Origin: Streptomyces olindensis | GTDB taxonomy: Bacteria; Actinomycetota; Actinomycetes; Streptomycetales; Streptomycetaceae | Assembly: GCA_000696115.1 (NCBI GenBank) | Contig: JJOH01000008.1 | Coordinates: forward strand, 1 to 64,000 | Direction: 5' to 3' | Length of the DNA stretch: 64,000 nt | Part shown: positions 39,561 to 47,833 of the stretch, piece by piece | How the letters are laid out: each line of letters starts with the position of its first letter | Position numbering within the stretch: the stretch's first letter is position 1 | Position numbers and translations under genes: made by a program | The notes under the pieces: model-generated | Told to the model about the DNA's origin: nothing | Databases searched by the model: none | What the model saw: the letters and a program-made list of their open reading frames with translations, nothing else

Positions 39561-40637
39561 ATGGGAGGCTCTGTTCATTGCGAGCCTGAAGTCGAGGAGA
39601 GTGAATCCTTGCGGTCCGACGCCAACATCGCGGGACCGATGACCGATCCGGTCCCCGGTCCCCGTACCGAGTCGATGGGGGCGGATGTTTCACGTGAAAC
39701 ACCGCCTCCGATGGACGACACTCCCATCGGTCGTGCTGCCCAACTGGCGGTGGAGGCTCTGGGCCGCGCCGGCGAGGGCCTGCCACGGCCCGAGCAGACC
39801 CGAATCATCGTGGTCGCCAACCAGAAGGGCGGCGTGGGGAAGACGACGACGACCGTCAACCTCGCCGCGTCACTGGCCTTGCACGGCGGCCGGGTTCTTG
39901 TCGTCGACCTCGATCCACAGGGCAATGCGTCCACCGCGCTGGGCATCGACCACCACGCCGAAGTCCCGTCCATCTACGACGTGTTGGTGGAGAGCAAGCC
40001 GCTCTCCGAGGTCGTCCAGCCGGTCCCCGATGTCGAGGGCCTCTTCTGTGCCCCGGCCACGATCGATCTCGCCGGTGCGGAGATCGAGCTGGTGTCGCTG
40101 GTGGCACGGGAGAGCAGGCTGCAGCGCGCCATCCAGGCGTACGAGCAGCCGCTGGACTACATCCTCATCGACTGTCCGCCCTCACTCGGTCTCCTGACGG
40201 TCAACGCGCTGGTGGCGGGCCAGGAGGTCCTCATCCCGATCCAGTGCGAGTACTACGCGCTGGAGGGGCTGGGCCAGCTGCTGCGCAACGTCGACCTGGT
40301 GCGCGGGCACCTCAACCCCGCCCTGCACGTGTCGACCATCCTGCTCACCATGTACGACGGCCGGACGCGACTCGCGTCCCAGGTCGCGGAAGAGGTCCGC
40401 ACCCACTTCGGCGACGAGGTGCTGCGGACGAGCATCCCCCGATCCGTCCGTATCTCGGAGGCGCCGAGTTATGGGCAGACGGTACTGACTTACGATCCTG
40501 GTTCCAGTGGTGCCCTCTCCTATCTTGAGGCGGCACGAGAGATCGCGCTGAAGGGCGTGGGCGTCAGTTACGACGCGACGCACGCCCACATCGGCGTACA
40601 GCAGAACGACCCGAGCATGGTGGAGGGCATCCAGTGA
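39561..40637 (+). CDS. parA: Chromosome partitioning ATPase ParA
   Basis: 358 aa from ATG 39561; in-frame ATGs at 39639 and 39675 are alternatives and none has a strong ribosome site. The first 80 residues are variable. The deviant Walker A (Lys-Gly-Gly-Val-Gly-Lys-Thr-Thr) is near 98-105, with Val-Asp-Leu-Asp-Pro-Gln-Gly-Asn and Ile-Asp-Cys-Pro-Pro-Ser following. ParA is an ATP-dependent DNA-binding switch that with ParB segregates origins, in Streptomyces during sporulation. The stop overlaps the parB GTG (GTGA). A parS lies inside the coding sequence. Confidence 0.94.
   Translation: MGGSVHCEPEVEESESLRSDANIAGPMTDPVPGPRTESMGADVSRETPPPMDDTPIGRAAQLAVEALGRAGEGLPRPEQTRIIVVANQKGGVGKTTTTVNLAASLALHGGRVLVVDLDPQGNASTALGIDHHAEVPSIYDVLVESKPLSEVVQPVPDVEGLFCAPATIDLAGAEIELVSLVARESRLQRAIQAYEQPLDYILIDCPPSLGLLTVNALVAGQEVLIPIQCEYYALEGLGQLLRNVDLVRGHLNPALHVSTILLTMYDGRTRLASQVAEEVRTHFGDEVLRTSIPRSVRISEAPSYGQTVLTYDPGSSGALSYLEAAREIALKGVGVSYDATHAHIGVQQNDPSMVEGIQ
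39687..39700. other. parS: parS site (perfect) inside parA
   Basis: GTTTCACGTGAAAC in the variable N-terminal part of parA, read as Val-Ser-Arg-Glu-Thr. Confidence 0.93.
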
Positions 40638-41734
40638 GCGAGCGACGGAGGGGGCTGGGCCGTGGTCTCGGCGCACTGATCCCTGCTGCACCGACGGAGA
40701 AGTCGGTGGCCCAGGCCGCGGCGGGGGGCGCCGCTCCTACATCCCCGGCGACCGTGCCCACGCTGCCGAACGACCGTGGGGTCGCCGCAGCGAAGGTGAC
40801 GACTCTGCCGACTGTTTCACGTGAAACGGAGGAGCCGGCGCAGCCCAGTGCTCCCGCCGCGCCTGCGGCGCCCATCGGTGCGCACTTCGCCGAAATCCCC
40901 CTCGACTCCATCAAGCCGAACCCGCGGCAGCCGCGTGAGGTCTTCGATGAGGACGCGCTCGCCGAACTCATCACCTCCATCAAGGAGGTGGGGCTCCTCC
41001 AGCCGGTCGTCGTACGGCAGGTGGGTCCCGGCCGCTACGAGCTCATCATGGGCGAGCGCCGCTGGCGTGCCTGCCGTGAGGCGGGGCTCGAGGCGATCCC
41101 GGCGATCGTGCGGGCCACGGAGGACGAGAAGCTCCTCCTGGACGCTCTGCTCGAGAACCTGCACCGCGCCCAGCTGAACCCCCTGGAAGAGGCAGCCGCC
41201 TACGACCAGTTGCTCAGGGACTTCAACTGCACGCACGACCAGCTGGCGGACCGCATCGGCCGTTCCCGCCCGCAGGTCTCCAACACACTGCGTCTGCTGA
41301 AGCTCTCGCCGGCCGTGCAGCGCCGGGTCGCCGCCGGGGTGCTCTCCGCCGGTCATGCGCGGGCTCTGCTGTCCGTGGAGGACTCGGAGGAGCAGGACAG
41401 GCTGGCGCACCGGATTGTGGCCGAAGGGCTCTCGGTGCGGGCGGTGGAGGAGATCGTGACCCTGATGGGCTCGCGGCCTCAGAAGGCTCAGCGGCCCAAG
41501 GGCCCCCGGGCCGGTGCCCGGGTCTCTCCCGCGCTCTCCGATCTCGCCACCCGGCTCTCGGACCGGTTCGAGACGCGGGTGAAGGTCGACCTGGGCCAGA
41601 AGAAGGGCAAGATCACCGTCGAGTTCGCCTCCATGGAGGACCTTGAGCGGATCCTCGGGTCTCTCGCACCTGGCGAGGGCCCGGTCCTGCAGAAGAGTCT
41701 CCTGGAGGGCGACTCCGAGGAAGACGAGTCCTGA
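40634..41734 (+). CDS. parB: Chromosome partitioning protein ParB
   Basis: 366 aa. The N-terminal Leu-Gly-Arg-Gly-Leu-Gly-Ala-Leu-Ile peptide contacts ParA. A Pro/Ala-rich linker leads to the CTPase domain with Asn-Pro-Arg-Gln-Pro-Arg and Gly-Glu-Arg-Arg-Trp-Arg-Ala-Cys. A helix-turn-helix with [11 protein letters not shown] and a C-terminal dimer domain follow. It loads at parS and spreads as a CTP-dependent clamp. GTG overlaps the parA stop. A parS is inside the linker and a terminator follows. Confidence 0.97.
   Translation: MSERRRGLGRGLGALIPAAPTEKSVAQAAAGGAAPTSPATVPTLPNDRGVAAAKVTTLPTVSRETEEPAQPSAPAAPAAPIGAHFAEIPLDSIKPNPRQPREVFDEDALAELITSIKEVGLLQPVVVRQVGPGRYELIMGERRWRACREAGLEAIPAIVRATEDEKLLLDALLENLHRAQLNPLEEAAAYDQLLRDFNCTHDQLADRIGRSRPQVSNTLRLLKLSPAVQRRVAAGVLSAGHARALLSVEDSEEQDRLAHRIVAEGLSVRAVEEIVTLMGSRPQKAQRPKGPRAGARVSPALSDLATRLSDRFETRVKVDLGQKKGKITVEFASMEDLERILGSLAPGEGPVLQKSLLEGDSEEDES
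40814..40827. other. parS: parS site (perfect) inside parB
   Basis: GTTTCACGTGAAAC in the linker after the ParA-contact peptide, read as Val-Ser-Arg-Glu-Thr. Confidence 0.93.
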
Positions 41735-41767
41735 GCCTCCGGCAGGCGCCTCTGCTGCGCATCCGAC

Positions 41768-41815
41768 AGAGCGGGTCGTGTCCGGTGTGTACCGGAACGT
41801 GGCCCGCTCTTTCCT
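41768..41815 (+). terminator. Intrinsic terminator after parB
   Basis: AGAGCGGG pairs with CCCGCTCT around an inner TCCGGT/ACCGGA hairpin and is followed by TTCCTTTC. It starts 33 bp after the parB stop. Confidence 0.8.
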
Positions 41816-41908
41816 TTCTGGCGGTATCGATGGAATCGCATCGTCGATACGATGCGTTCGGGTAGGGCGCGACCACCCGGGAGCACCTCTGAGACGGAGG
41901 CAGGGGCC

Positions 41909-42166
41909 ATGCGAACGATGAGCCGCACCGGACTGGTGAGCGCCGGTTTGGGGCTGGGAGCCGTCGGTGGATTCATCGGCAGTCTCCTCAGGGAACGGAG
42001 CGCTCTGACAGCCGCCCGCGATGCGGCGGGCGAAGGAAGCGAGGAACAGCCTTCATGGGGCGTCGGCTCGTACCGCTCACGCTGGACAACCTTCAGGACC
42101 TTCCCAAGCGCTGCCGCACATGTGTCTTCTGGGAACTCGACCCAGTCAGCGGCGAGGCCGCGGTAA
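41909..42166 (+). CDS. Possible small membrane protein overlapping the GNAT gene
   Basis: 85 aa from ATG 41909 with ACGGAGG upstream. The start has a glycine-rich hydrophobic stretch (about 7-26), then Arg/Glu/Ala-rich polar sequence. The last third overlaps the start of the GNAT gene by 112 bp in another frame. Third-position G+C in the unshared part is lower than in neighbours. The good ribosome site and the hydrophobic start argue for a real gene; the overlap and codon use argue against. If it is not real, 41735-42054 holds only the parB terminator. Confidence 0.35.
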   Translation: MRTMSRTGLVSAGLGLGAVGGFIGSLLRERSALTAARDAAGEGSEEQPSWGVGSYRSRWTTFRTFPSAAAHVSSGNSTQSAARPR

Positions 42167-42672
42167 AGGCTGGCACGCCGGCGCTGGAGAAGGAGGCCTG
42201 GATCTCGGCGGTCCTGTTGGACTGGGGGTCCTGTGGTCGGGTGGTCTATGTCGACGAGGTGCCGGTGGGTTTCGTGATGTACGCCCCTCCCGCCTATGTG
42301 CCTCGCTCCACGGCGTTTCCCACGAGTCCTGTCTCCCCTGACGCCGTCCAGCTGATGACCGCGTTCATCGTGCCGGGCTACCAGGGGCAGGGGCTGGGCC
42401 GCGTGATGGTCCAGACGGTCGCCAAGGACCTGCTGCGGCGCGGCTTCAAGGCGATCGAGGCATTCGGAGATGCGCGGTGGAAGGAACCGGCCTGTGTGCT
42501 GCCCGCCGACCATCTCCTGGCGGTGGGCTTCAAGACGGTCCGGCAGCATCCCACTCATCCCCGGCTGAGACTGGAACTGAGATCGACGCTCTCCTGGAAG
42601 GAAGACGTCGAGATGGCGCTGGACCGGCTTCTGGGAGCCGTGCAGAAGGAGCCGGCGCTGCGACCGCTGTAG
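42055..42672 (+). CDS. GNAT-family N-acetyltransferase
   Basis: 205 aa. An N-terminal Cys-containing segment (Arg-Cys-Arg-Thr-Cys-Val-Phe-Trp-Glu) typical of a group of actinobacterial GNAT proteins precedes an acetyltransferase domain. Its CoA-binding motif is Gln-Gly-Gln-Gly-Leu-Gly-Arg-Val-Met near 125. Substrate unknown. ATG start; no strong ribosome site, consistent with coupling to a small upstream frame. Lies between parB and the trx genes, where a gene of this kind is conserved; terminator shared with trxA. Confidence 0.88.
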   Translation: MGRRLVPLTLDNLQDLPKRCRTCVFWELDPVSGEAAVKAGTPALEKEAWISAVLLDWGSCGRVVYVDEVPVGFVMYAPPAYVPRSTAFPTSPVSPDAVQLMTAFIVPGYQGQGLGRVMVQTVAKDLLRRGFKAIEAFGDARWKEPACVLPADHLLAVGFKTVRQHPTHPRLRLELRSTLSWKEDVEMALDRLLGAVQKEPALRPL

Positions 42673-42688
42673 CGGGACGTGGATCAAA

Positions 42689-42722
42689 CGAATGGGCCAA
42701 CCCTTCCGGGTTGGCCCATTCG
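42689..42722 (+). terminator. Bidirectional terminator between GNAT gene and trxA
   Basis: A perfect 15-bp stem, CGAATGGGCCAACCC with GGGTTGGCCCATTCG and loop TTCC, lies between convergent genes. A parS site begins 1 bp after the stem. Confidence 0.88.
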
Positions 42723-42723
42723 T

Positions 42724-42737
42724 GTTTCACGTGAAAC
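42724..42737. other. parS: parS site (perfect) at the GNAT/trxA junction
   Basis: GTTTCACGTGAAAC, separated from the terminator stem by one base, between convergent genes. Confidence 0.93.
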
Positions 42738-42767
42738 ATGCACCGTCGCGGCGACGGCTCAGTCGCC

Positions 42768-43100
42768 TTACTCGGCGATGAACTCCTCGAGGTCGCGAAC
42801 GATCGCGGCCTTCGGCTTTGCGCCCACGATGGTCTTGGCGACCTCGCCACCCTGGTAGACGTTCAGGGTCGGGATGGACATGACGCCGTACTTGGCGGCC
42901 GTACCCGGGTTCTCGTCGATGTTCAGCTTGACGACCTCGATCTTGTCGCCGTACTCGGAGGCGATCGCCTCGAGGGACGGCGCGATCTGGCGGCAGGGAC
43001 CGCACCAGGCGGCCCAGAAGTCCACGAGGACGGGCTTGTCGCTCTTGAGGACGTCCTGCTCGAAGGAGTCGTCGGTCACGTTCTTCAGGGTGCCGGCCAC
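42768..43100 (-). CDS. trxA: Thioredoxin TrxA
   Basis: 110 aa thioredoxin fold with active site Trp-Cys-Gly-Pro-Cys near 32-36 and the cis-Pro in Ser-Ile-Pro-Thr. Cytoplasmic disulfide reductant, itself reduced by TrxB. GTG start with AAGGAG upstream, 45 bp after the trxB stop, so part of a trxB-trxA transcript under the SigR-type promoter at 44186. Confidence 0.97.
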   Translation of the reverse strand: MAGTLKNVTDDSFEQDVLKSDKPVLVDFWAAWCGPCRQIAPSLEAIASEYGDKIEVVKLNIDENPGTAAKYGVMSIPTLNVYQGGEVAKTIVGAKPKAAIVRDLEEFIAE

Positions 43101-43145
43101 GGCGGGCTCCTTAACTGGTTGGTGCGTGGGGCGGGTAGGGAGAGG

Positions 43146-44114
43146 TCAGACAGAGGTCTTCTCGGGCTCGGGCTGCTCCTCGTCCGCGAGGGCGGCGAGG
43201 TAGCGCTCGGCGTCGAGAGCGGCGGAGCAGCCGGTCCCGGCCGCGGTGATCGCCTGACGGTAGGTGTGATCCACCACATCGCCGGCAGCGAAGACACCGG
43301 TCAGGTTGGTGCGCGTCGAGGGCGCGTCCACCTTCAGGTAGCCCTCTTCGTCCAGGTCGAGCTGACCCTTGAAGAGCTCGGTGCGCGGGTCGTGGCCGAT
43401 GGCGATGAACAGACCGGTCACCGCGAGGTCCGAGAGCTCGCCGGTCTTGACGTTGCGCAGCTTCAGACCCGAGAGCTTCGGGTCGCCCTGGATCTCGGCG
43501 ACCTCGCTGTCCCACACGAACGAGATCTTCGGGTCGGCGAAGGCGCGCTCCTGCATGGCCTTCGAGGCGCGCAGGGTGTCGCGGCGGTGGACGACGGTCA
43601 CGGACTTCGCGAACCGCGAAAGGAAGGTGGCCTCCTCCATCGCGGTGTCGCCGCCACCGATGACGGCGATGTCCTGGTCCTTGAAGAAGAACCCGTCACA
43701 GGTGGCGCACCAGGACACGCCCCGGCCGGACAGCGCGTCCTCGTTCGGCAGACCGAGCTTGCGGTGCTGCGAGCCGGTGGCGACGATGACGGCCTTGGCC
43801 CGGTGGACGGTGCCGGCCGTGTCCGTGACGGTCTTGATCTCACCGGTCAGGTCGACGGCCACCACGTCGTCCGGAACGAGCTCGGCTCCGAAGCGCTCCG
43901 ACTGGGCGCGCATGTTGTCCATGAGCTCGGGGCCCATGATCCCGTCCTGGAAGCCGGGGAAGTTCTCGACCTCGGTGGTGTTCATGAGCGCGCCACCTGC
44001 CGTGACGGCGCCCTCGAACACCAGTGGCTTCAGCGACGCGCGCGCGGTGTAGAGCGCCGCCGTGTAGCCGGCGGGCCCGGAGCCGATGATGATCACGTTA
44101 CGGACGTCGCTCAC
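43146..44114 (-). CDS. trxB: Thioredoxin reductase TrxB
   Basis: 322 aa. FAD-binding Gly-Ser-Gly-Pro-Ala-Gly near 11-16, redox centre Cys-Ala-Thr-Cys-Asp near 142-146, NADPH-binding Gly-Gly-Gly-Asp-Thr-Ala, and the C-terminal Phe-Ala-Ala-Gly-Asp-Val. Transfers electrons from NADPH to thioredoxin. GTG 44114 with GAGGA upstream. The promoter matches the disulfide-stress sigma factor SigR. Confidence 0.97.
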   Translation of the reverse strand: MSDVRNVIIIGSGPAGYTAALYTARASLKPLVFEGAVTAGGALMNTTEVENFPGFQDGIMGPELMDNMRAQSERFGAELVPDDVVAVDLTGEIKTVTDTAGTVHRAKAVIVATGSQHRKLGLPNEDALSGRGVSWCATCDGFFFKDQDIAVIGGGDTAMEEATFLSRFAKSVTVVHRRDTLRASKAMQERAFADPKISFVWDSEVAEIQGDPKLSGLKLRNVKTGELSDLAVTGLFIAIGHDPRTELFKGQLDLDEEGYLKVDAPSTRTNLTGVFAAGDVVDHTYRQAITAAGTGCSAALDAERYLAALADEEQPEPEKTSV

Positions 44115-44185
44115 GGCTTGATTCCTCGTCTCTGGACTGCGTCGTTCGACCGGTGGGAGCTTCTCTCGGAACTCTCACCCCACCC

Positions 44186-44211
44186 AACGGATCCTAAGGG
44201 GCGCGCATTCC
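44186..44211 (-). promoter_or_regulatory. SigR-type promoter of trxB-trxA
   Basis: On the minus strand GGAAT (44207-44211), an 18-bp spacer and GTT (44186-44188) fit the consensus of the thiol-oxidative-stress sigma factor SigR. It lies 72 bp upstream of trxB. The S. coelicolor trxBA operon is a known SigR target. Confidence 0.8.
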
Positions 44212-44305
44212 CACTGTGTCCGGGCACACGGAGATGCCGATCCGTGCCGGATACCACGAAGGGAGAAGACGAAGCACTCTCGCTGGGGAAGAAGACGAAG
44301 CTCAC

Positions 44306-45229
44306 TCAGGAGGACGGGTAGGAGCGCTCCAGGAGGATCTTGCCGCGGGCGGTGGACGCCTGGGGATCCACACAGGTCGCGTCGACGATGTAGGCCGTGA
44401 CCCGGGTGGTGTCGTCAGCGTCGGGGAGCAGCACGAGCATGGCCTTCTTCCCCTGATACCTGCCGTTCTCCACGGCGAGGGCGTCGTCGTCGCGCCCGAT
44501 GCCGTCGCGGACGCAGCCGGGCACCACAGGCTCCTCGGCGACCTTGGGGTGGTTGCCGCCGGGGGCGGTCGCGGCACCGAAGGGCGTGCGGGAGTCGCCG
44601 CCCTCGGTCTTGTTCTCGGCCAGGAGGTCGGTGACTTGCTTCCGCAGCTTCCCCTCGGAGAACGAGTCCGCAGGGGTGGTCTTCGGGCCGCCCGCCGTGT
44701 CGTGGGGCGGCTTGTTGTCGCCGAGTGACGACAGCAGAACGGAGCCCAGTCCCAGGGCGGCGACCGTGAAGACGGTCCCCAGCACGGCGATCCTGCGGCG
44801 GCCGTTCCGCGTGCGGTCCTTGCGGCCCGGGCCGGTGGTGGAAGAGCGCGGGCGCCCGGCGGGCCGGTCGGCGGGCGTCGATGTTTCACGTGAAACATGC
44901 GCACCGCTGTCGTCCTCGGCTCCGGAAGGGGACGCGCTCACCGGGGCCCGGGTCTCGGCGGACTCCGGCTCCGTGGCGTTCAGGAGCGCCTCTGCGGCGA
45001 GGGCGGCATCGATACGGCCCGCGACATCAGCGGGCATGCGCGGCGGGCCCGGCAGTGTGCCGAGCAGCCCGCGGATCTCCTCCAGGGAGGCGTAGACGTC
45101 CGCGCAGAGCTCGCACGCGTCCAGATGCCGGCGTACGTCGGTGGTCCGGGAGGGTGGGAGGAGGCCCTCGGCGAGGTCGGAGATCTCCGAGACGTCCGGG
45201 TGCCCGGCCATGTCTGTCGTCGACGTCAC
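44306..45229 (-). CDS. rsmA: Zinc-binding anti-sigma factor (RsmA-like, cognate to SigM)
   Basis: 307 aa from GTG 45229, which overlaps the sigM stop (GTGA). The N-terminal anti-sigma domain has the zinc motif His35-Xaa3-Cys39-Xaa2-Cys42. A disordered linker (about 75-150), one membrane segment (about 155-176) and an outer domain of about 130 residues follow. It should hold SigM at the membrane. Gene order matches the mycobacterial sigM-rsmA pair. A parS lies in the linker coding sequence. The gene name is by analogy. Confidence 0.87.
   Translation of the reverse strand: MTSTTDMAGHPDVSEISDLAEGLLPPSRTTDVRRHLDACELCADVYASLEEIRGLLGTLPGPPRMPADVAGRIDAALAAEALLNATEPESAETRAPVSASPSGAEDDSGAHVSRETSTPADRPAGRPRSSTTGPGRKDRTRNGRRRIAVLGTVFTVAALGLGSVLLSSLGDNKPPHDTAGGPKTTPADSFSEGKLRKQVTDLLAENKTEGGDSRTPFGAATAPGGNHPKVAEEPVVPGCVRDGIGRDDDALAVENGRYQGKKAMLVLLPDADDTTRVTAYIVDATCVDPQASTARGKILLERSYPSS
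44883..44896. other. parS: parS site (perfect) inside the anti-sigma gene
   Basis: GTTTCACGTGAAAC in the linker coding region, read as Val-Ser-Arg-Glu-Thr on the minus strand. Confidence 0.93.
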
Positions 45230-45951
45230 GCTCGTCCACCTCCGCCCTTCACTGCAGCTGGGTCGCTCGGTCCTGTGTCCGGTGGTCCCGCTCGCTGCGG
45301 TCCCGCTGCGGGTGGGACGGCCGGCCCCTGCGTCCGGTTCCGTTCTCCGCCCGGCTTCTTCTCCCCACCGGTGCCGTCCGGCCGGAGATGGGTGAGCAGC
45401 GGCAGGAGTCTGGCTCTGCCGCGTGCGCATCTGCTCTTCACCGTGCCGGTCGGCACGTCCAGGATGCGGGCCGCCTCCGCGACCGGGTAGCCCTGCATGT
45501 CCACCAGGACGAGCGCAGCGCGCTGGTCGGCGGGCAGGGTGCCCAGGGCCTCGATGAGCTGCCGGTGGAGATCGTTGCGCTCGGCCGGTGCCGAGGCCGA
45601 CTCGTGCGGCTCCAGCAGCTGCTCCAGGCGCTCGGTGTCGTCGACGGGAGAGGTTTTGCGGGAGGCCACCTTGCGGGCGCGGTCCAGGCAGGCGTTCACC
45701 GTGATCCGGTGCAGCCAGGTTGTGACGGCCGACTGGCCCCGGAAGGTGTGGGCGGCCCGGTAGGCGGAGACGAGGGCGTCCTGCACCGCGTCAGCGGCCT
45801 CCTCGCGGTCCCCCAGCGTTCGCAGGGCGACGGCCCAGAGCCGGTCGCGGTGCCGCCGCACGATCTCACCGAAGGCTTCGGGGTCGCCCTCGACATGCCG
45901 GGCGAGGAGGTCCTGATCACTTGCACCGCTGTGCTCGGCGCGGTCCGCCAT
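45226..45951 (-). CDS. sigM: ECF RNA polymerase sigma factor SigM
   Basis: 241 aa group IV sigma factor. Region 2 (about 25-95) contains Asp-Ala-Val-Gln-Asp-Ala-Leu and the -10 recognition helix ending Thr-Trp-Leu-His-Arg-Ile. Region 4 (about 130-185) contains Gly-Tyr-Pro-Val-Ala-Glu-Ala-Ala-Arg-Ile-Leu and Gly-Thr-Val-Lys-Ser-Arg. A Pro/Gly-rich tail follows. ATG start 23 bp after the pseudokinase stop. Cognate anti-sigma gene overlaps its stop. Name from synteny with Mycobacterium. Confidence 0.92.
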   Translation of the reverse strand: MADRAEHSGASDQDLLARHVEGDPEAFGEIVRRHRDRLWAVALRTLGDREEAADAVQDALVSAYRAAHTFRGQSAVTTWLHRITVNACLDRARKVASRKTSPVDDTERLEQLLEPHESASAPAERNDLHRQLIEALGTLPADQRAALVLVDMQGYPVAEAARILDVPTGTVKSRCARGRARLLPLLTHLRPDGTGGEKKPGGERNRTQGPAVPPAAGPQRAGPPDTGPSDPAAVKGGGGRA

Positions 45952-45974
45952 CGAACCCCCTTCCCTGTCGGAGC

Positions 45975-47693
45975 TCAGCCCGTGAACTTCACTTCGGTGA
46001 TGGCCTGCTTGTAGCCCGGGTTGCTGTAGTTGGCGGGGTCGTCACCGGAGTACGGCAGCGCCGTCAGCCAGACCAGGACGTACCGGCTCTTCACCGGCTT
46101 GTCGACGGTCACCTTGGCGGAGGTGCTGCTCGTCGTCGCGGTGCCCAGCTTCTTCATGGAGCTCAGCGGGGTGGACGAACCGAGGGAGTCGGTCGCGTAC
46201 AGCTCGACCGTGGTGTGGTCGCCGCCGTACCGCAGGGAGAGGGCCGCGGCCGACACTTCCTTCTCGGAGCCGAGGTCGTAGACGATGCCGACGCCCGGCT
46301 TTATCACCATCTTCGGGCCGTCCAGGTAGCTGCTGGTGCGCCAGCCCGTGGACGTGTTGCCGTCGTAGGTCTCGTCCACGTCGGCGGGGTGCTGGGCGTC
46401 GCCCTTGGCGACGTACTCCTCGGCGCCCTTGATGGCGATGGGCTTCGGTGCCTCGGACTTGTTGTCCTTGTCGCCGTCCTCGGTGTTCTGCGTCTTGTTG
46501 GGGTCGTCCGTCTTGCCGCCCTGGTCCATGAGCGCGTCCGCCAGCTGCCAGCTGCCGAGGCCCAGCGCGGCGATCAGGAGAGCGGACACGGCCCACTTCA
46601 GGGCCTTGCCGGTACGGCTCTGCAGCGGGGGCGGCGGGGCCGGGACCGGCTGGGTGGCGCCGGGGCGCGCCGACTGACGGCCGTATGTGCCCTGCTGGTA
46701 CGTCGTGCGCTGGTACTCGGGCGGGGCGGTGAACGCCGGCTCCGGCGGGCGGATGCGGGGCATCTCGCCGATCGCCTTCACCAGCTCCTCCGGAGTGGTG
46801 CACGGCGACTCGTGCCGGGAGGCGGTGGCTCCGTCGTTGACGAGCGCGCGCATGGAGAGCTCGGACAGACCGCGGTGCACACCGGCCCGTACCTGATCGG
46901 GCGCGATGAGGCCGATGTCCTTCGGCAGTCCAGACAGCCCGTAGGCGTCGCTCTCGTACGGCCAGCGCTGGGTGAGCGCGGCGTACAGCAGGGCACCGAT
47001 GGCCTCCGTGTCGGTGCGCTGCGGGGTGTCGGACGAGATGCCGCGCAGGGCGGCGTTCACGGCGAGGCCGCGGATGCGCCACTGGCCGGTCGAGGTGCGC
47101 AGGACGGCGTTGGGGTTCAGTCGCAGATGGGCGAGGCCCTCACGGTGGGCGGCGGCCATGGCGGCGGAGATCTGGCTGACCATCTGGTAGGCGTCGTACG
47201 GCTCCAGGGGCCCGGAGGCGAGGAGCGTGGTCAGTTCCGTCGCGTCGGGAAGCCACTCGTGGACGACGTAGACGAGGTCGTTCTCCTCCACCGCGTCCAG
47301 GACCTGGACGAAGCGGGGATCGCCCAGGAGGGCGGAGGAGCGGGCGGCGGCCAGTACGGAGCGGGCCCGCGAGTGGTCCGCGGGCAGGATGTGCACGCCG
47401 ACGGCGCGGCGGAGTTTCTCGTCCACGGCCCGCCAGCTGCTGAAACCGTCCAGACGGGTGACGCACTCCTCGAGGCGGTAGCGTCTGGCGAGCTTGTGAC
47501 CACTGTGCAGTTCGGGCGGCGAGGTCTTTCCGGGACCGTCGGTCCGGGTGCTCTCCTGTACCTCGTCGCTGTCCGTGTCCCGCTCCCGGTTCTTGGCCAC
47601 CCCGTCGGCCGTGGACTGGTCCGCCTGTGCGGTCAGCGACGTCTCGTCGCTGTTGTCTGCCACGTCGACGGCAGCCGTACTCCGTTCCGCCAC
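45975..47693 (-). CDS. Membrane pseudokinase with outer discoidin-like domain
   Basis: 572 aa from GTG 47693, chosen for GGGGAGGCAGG upstream. The kinase-like fold (about 70-320) lacks key residues. The ATP lysine position reads Val-Gly-Val-His, the His-Arg-Asp loop is His-Leu-Arg-Leu-Asn, and Asp-Phe-Gly is Arg-Gly-Leu. It is therefore very likely catalytically dead. One membrane segment (about 385-405) leads to an F5/8-type beta domain outside (about 435-572). It corresponds to the C-terminal half of mycobacterial MviN, where the pseudokinase binds FhaA when phosphorylated by PknB. It lies 140 bp downstream of murJ. Confidence 0.9.
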   Translation of the reverse strand: MAERSTAAVDVADNSDETSLTAQADQSTADGVAKNRERDTDSDEVQESTRTDGPGKTSPPELHSGHKLARRYRLEECVTRLDGFSSWRAVDEKLRRAVGVHILPADHSRARSVLAAARSSALLGDPRFVQVLDAVEENDLVYVVHEWLPDATELTTLLASGPLEPYDAYQMVSQISAAMAAAHREGLAHLRLNPNAVLRTSTGQWRIRGLAVNAALRGISSDTPQRTDTEAIGALLYAALTQRWPYESDAYGLSGLPKDIGLIAPDQVRAGVHRGLSELSMRALVNDGATASRHESPCTTPEELVKAIGEMPRIRPPEPAFTAPPEYQRTTYQQGTYGRQSARPGATQPVPAPPPPLQSRTGKALKWAVSALLIAALGLGSWQLADALMDQGGKTDDPNKTQNTEDGDKDNKSEAPKPIAIKGAEEYVAKGDAQHPADVDETYDGNTSTGWRTSSYLDGPKMVIKPGVGIVYDLGSEKEVSAAALSLRYGGDHTTVELYATDSLGSSTPLSSMKKLGTATTSSTSAKVTVDKPVKSRYVLVWLTALPYSGDDPANYSNPGYKQAITEVKFTG

Positions 47694-47833
47694 CGTCGTT
47701 CCTGCCTCCCCATCCATTGCGCGCCGGCCGGTATCCGTTGCGCGCCGTCCGACGCCGAAACCAATTGTGCCCACAGTCCGCCGCTATGCACGACACGCGG
47801 TGGCTGACGATGGTTGTGCGCCTACCCCCCGTC

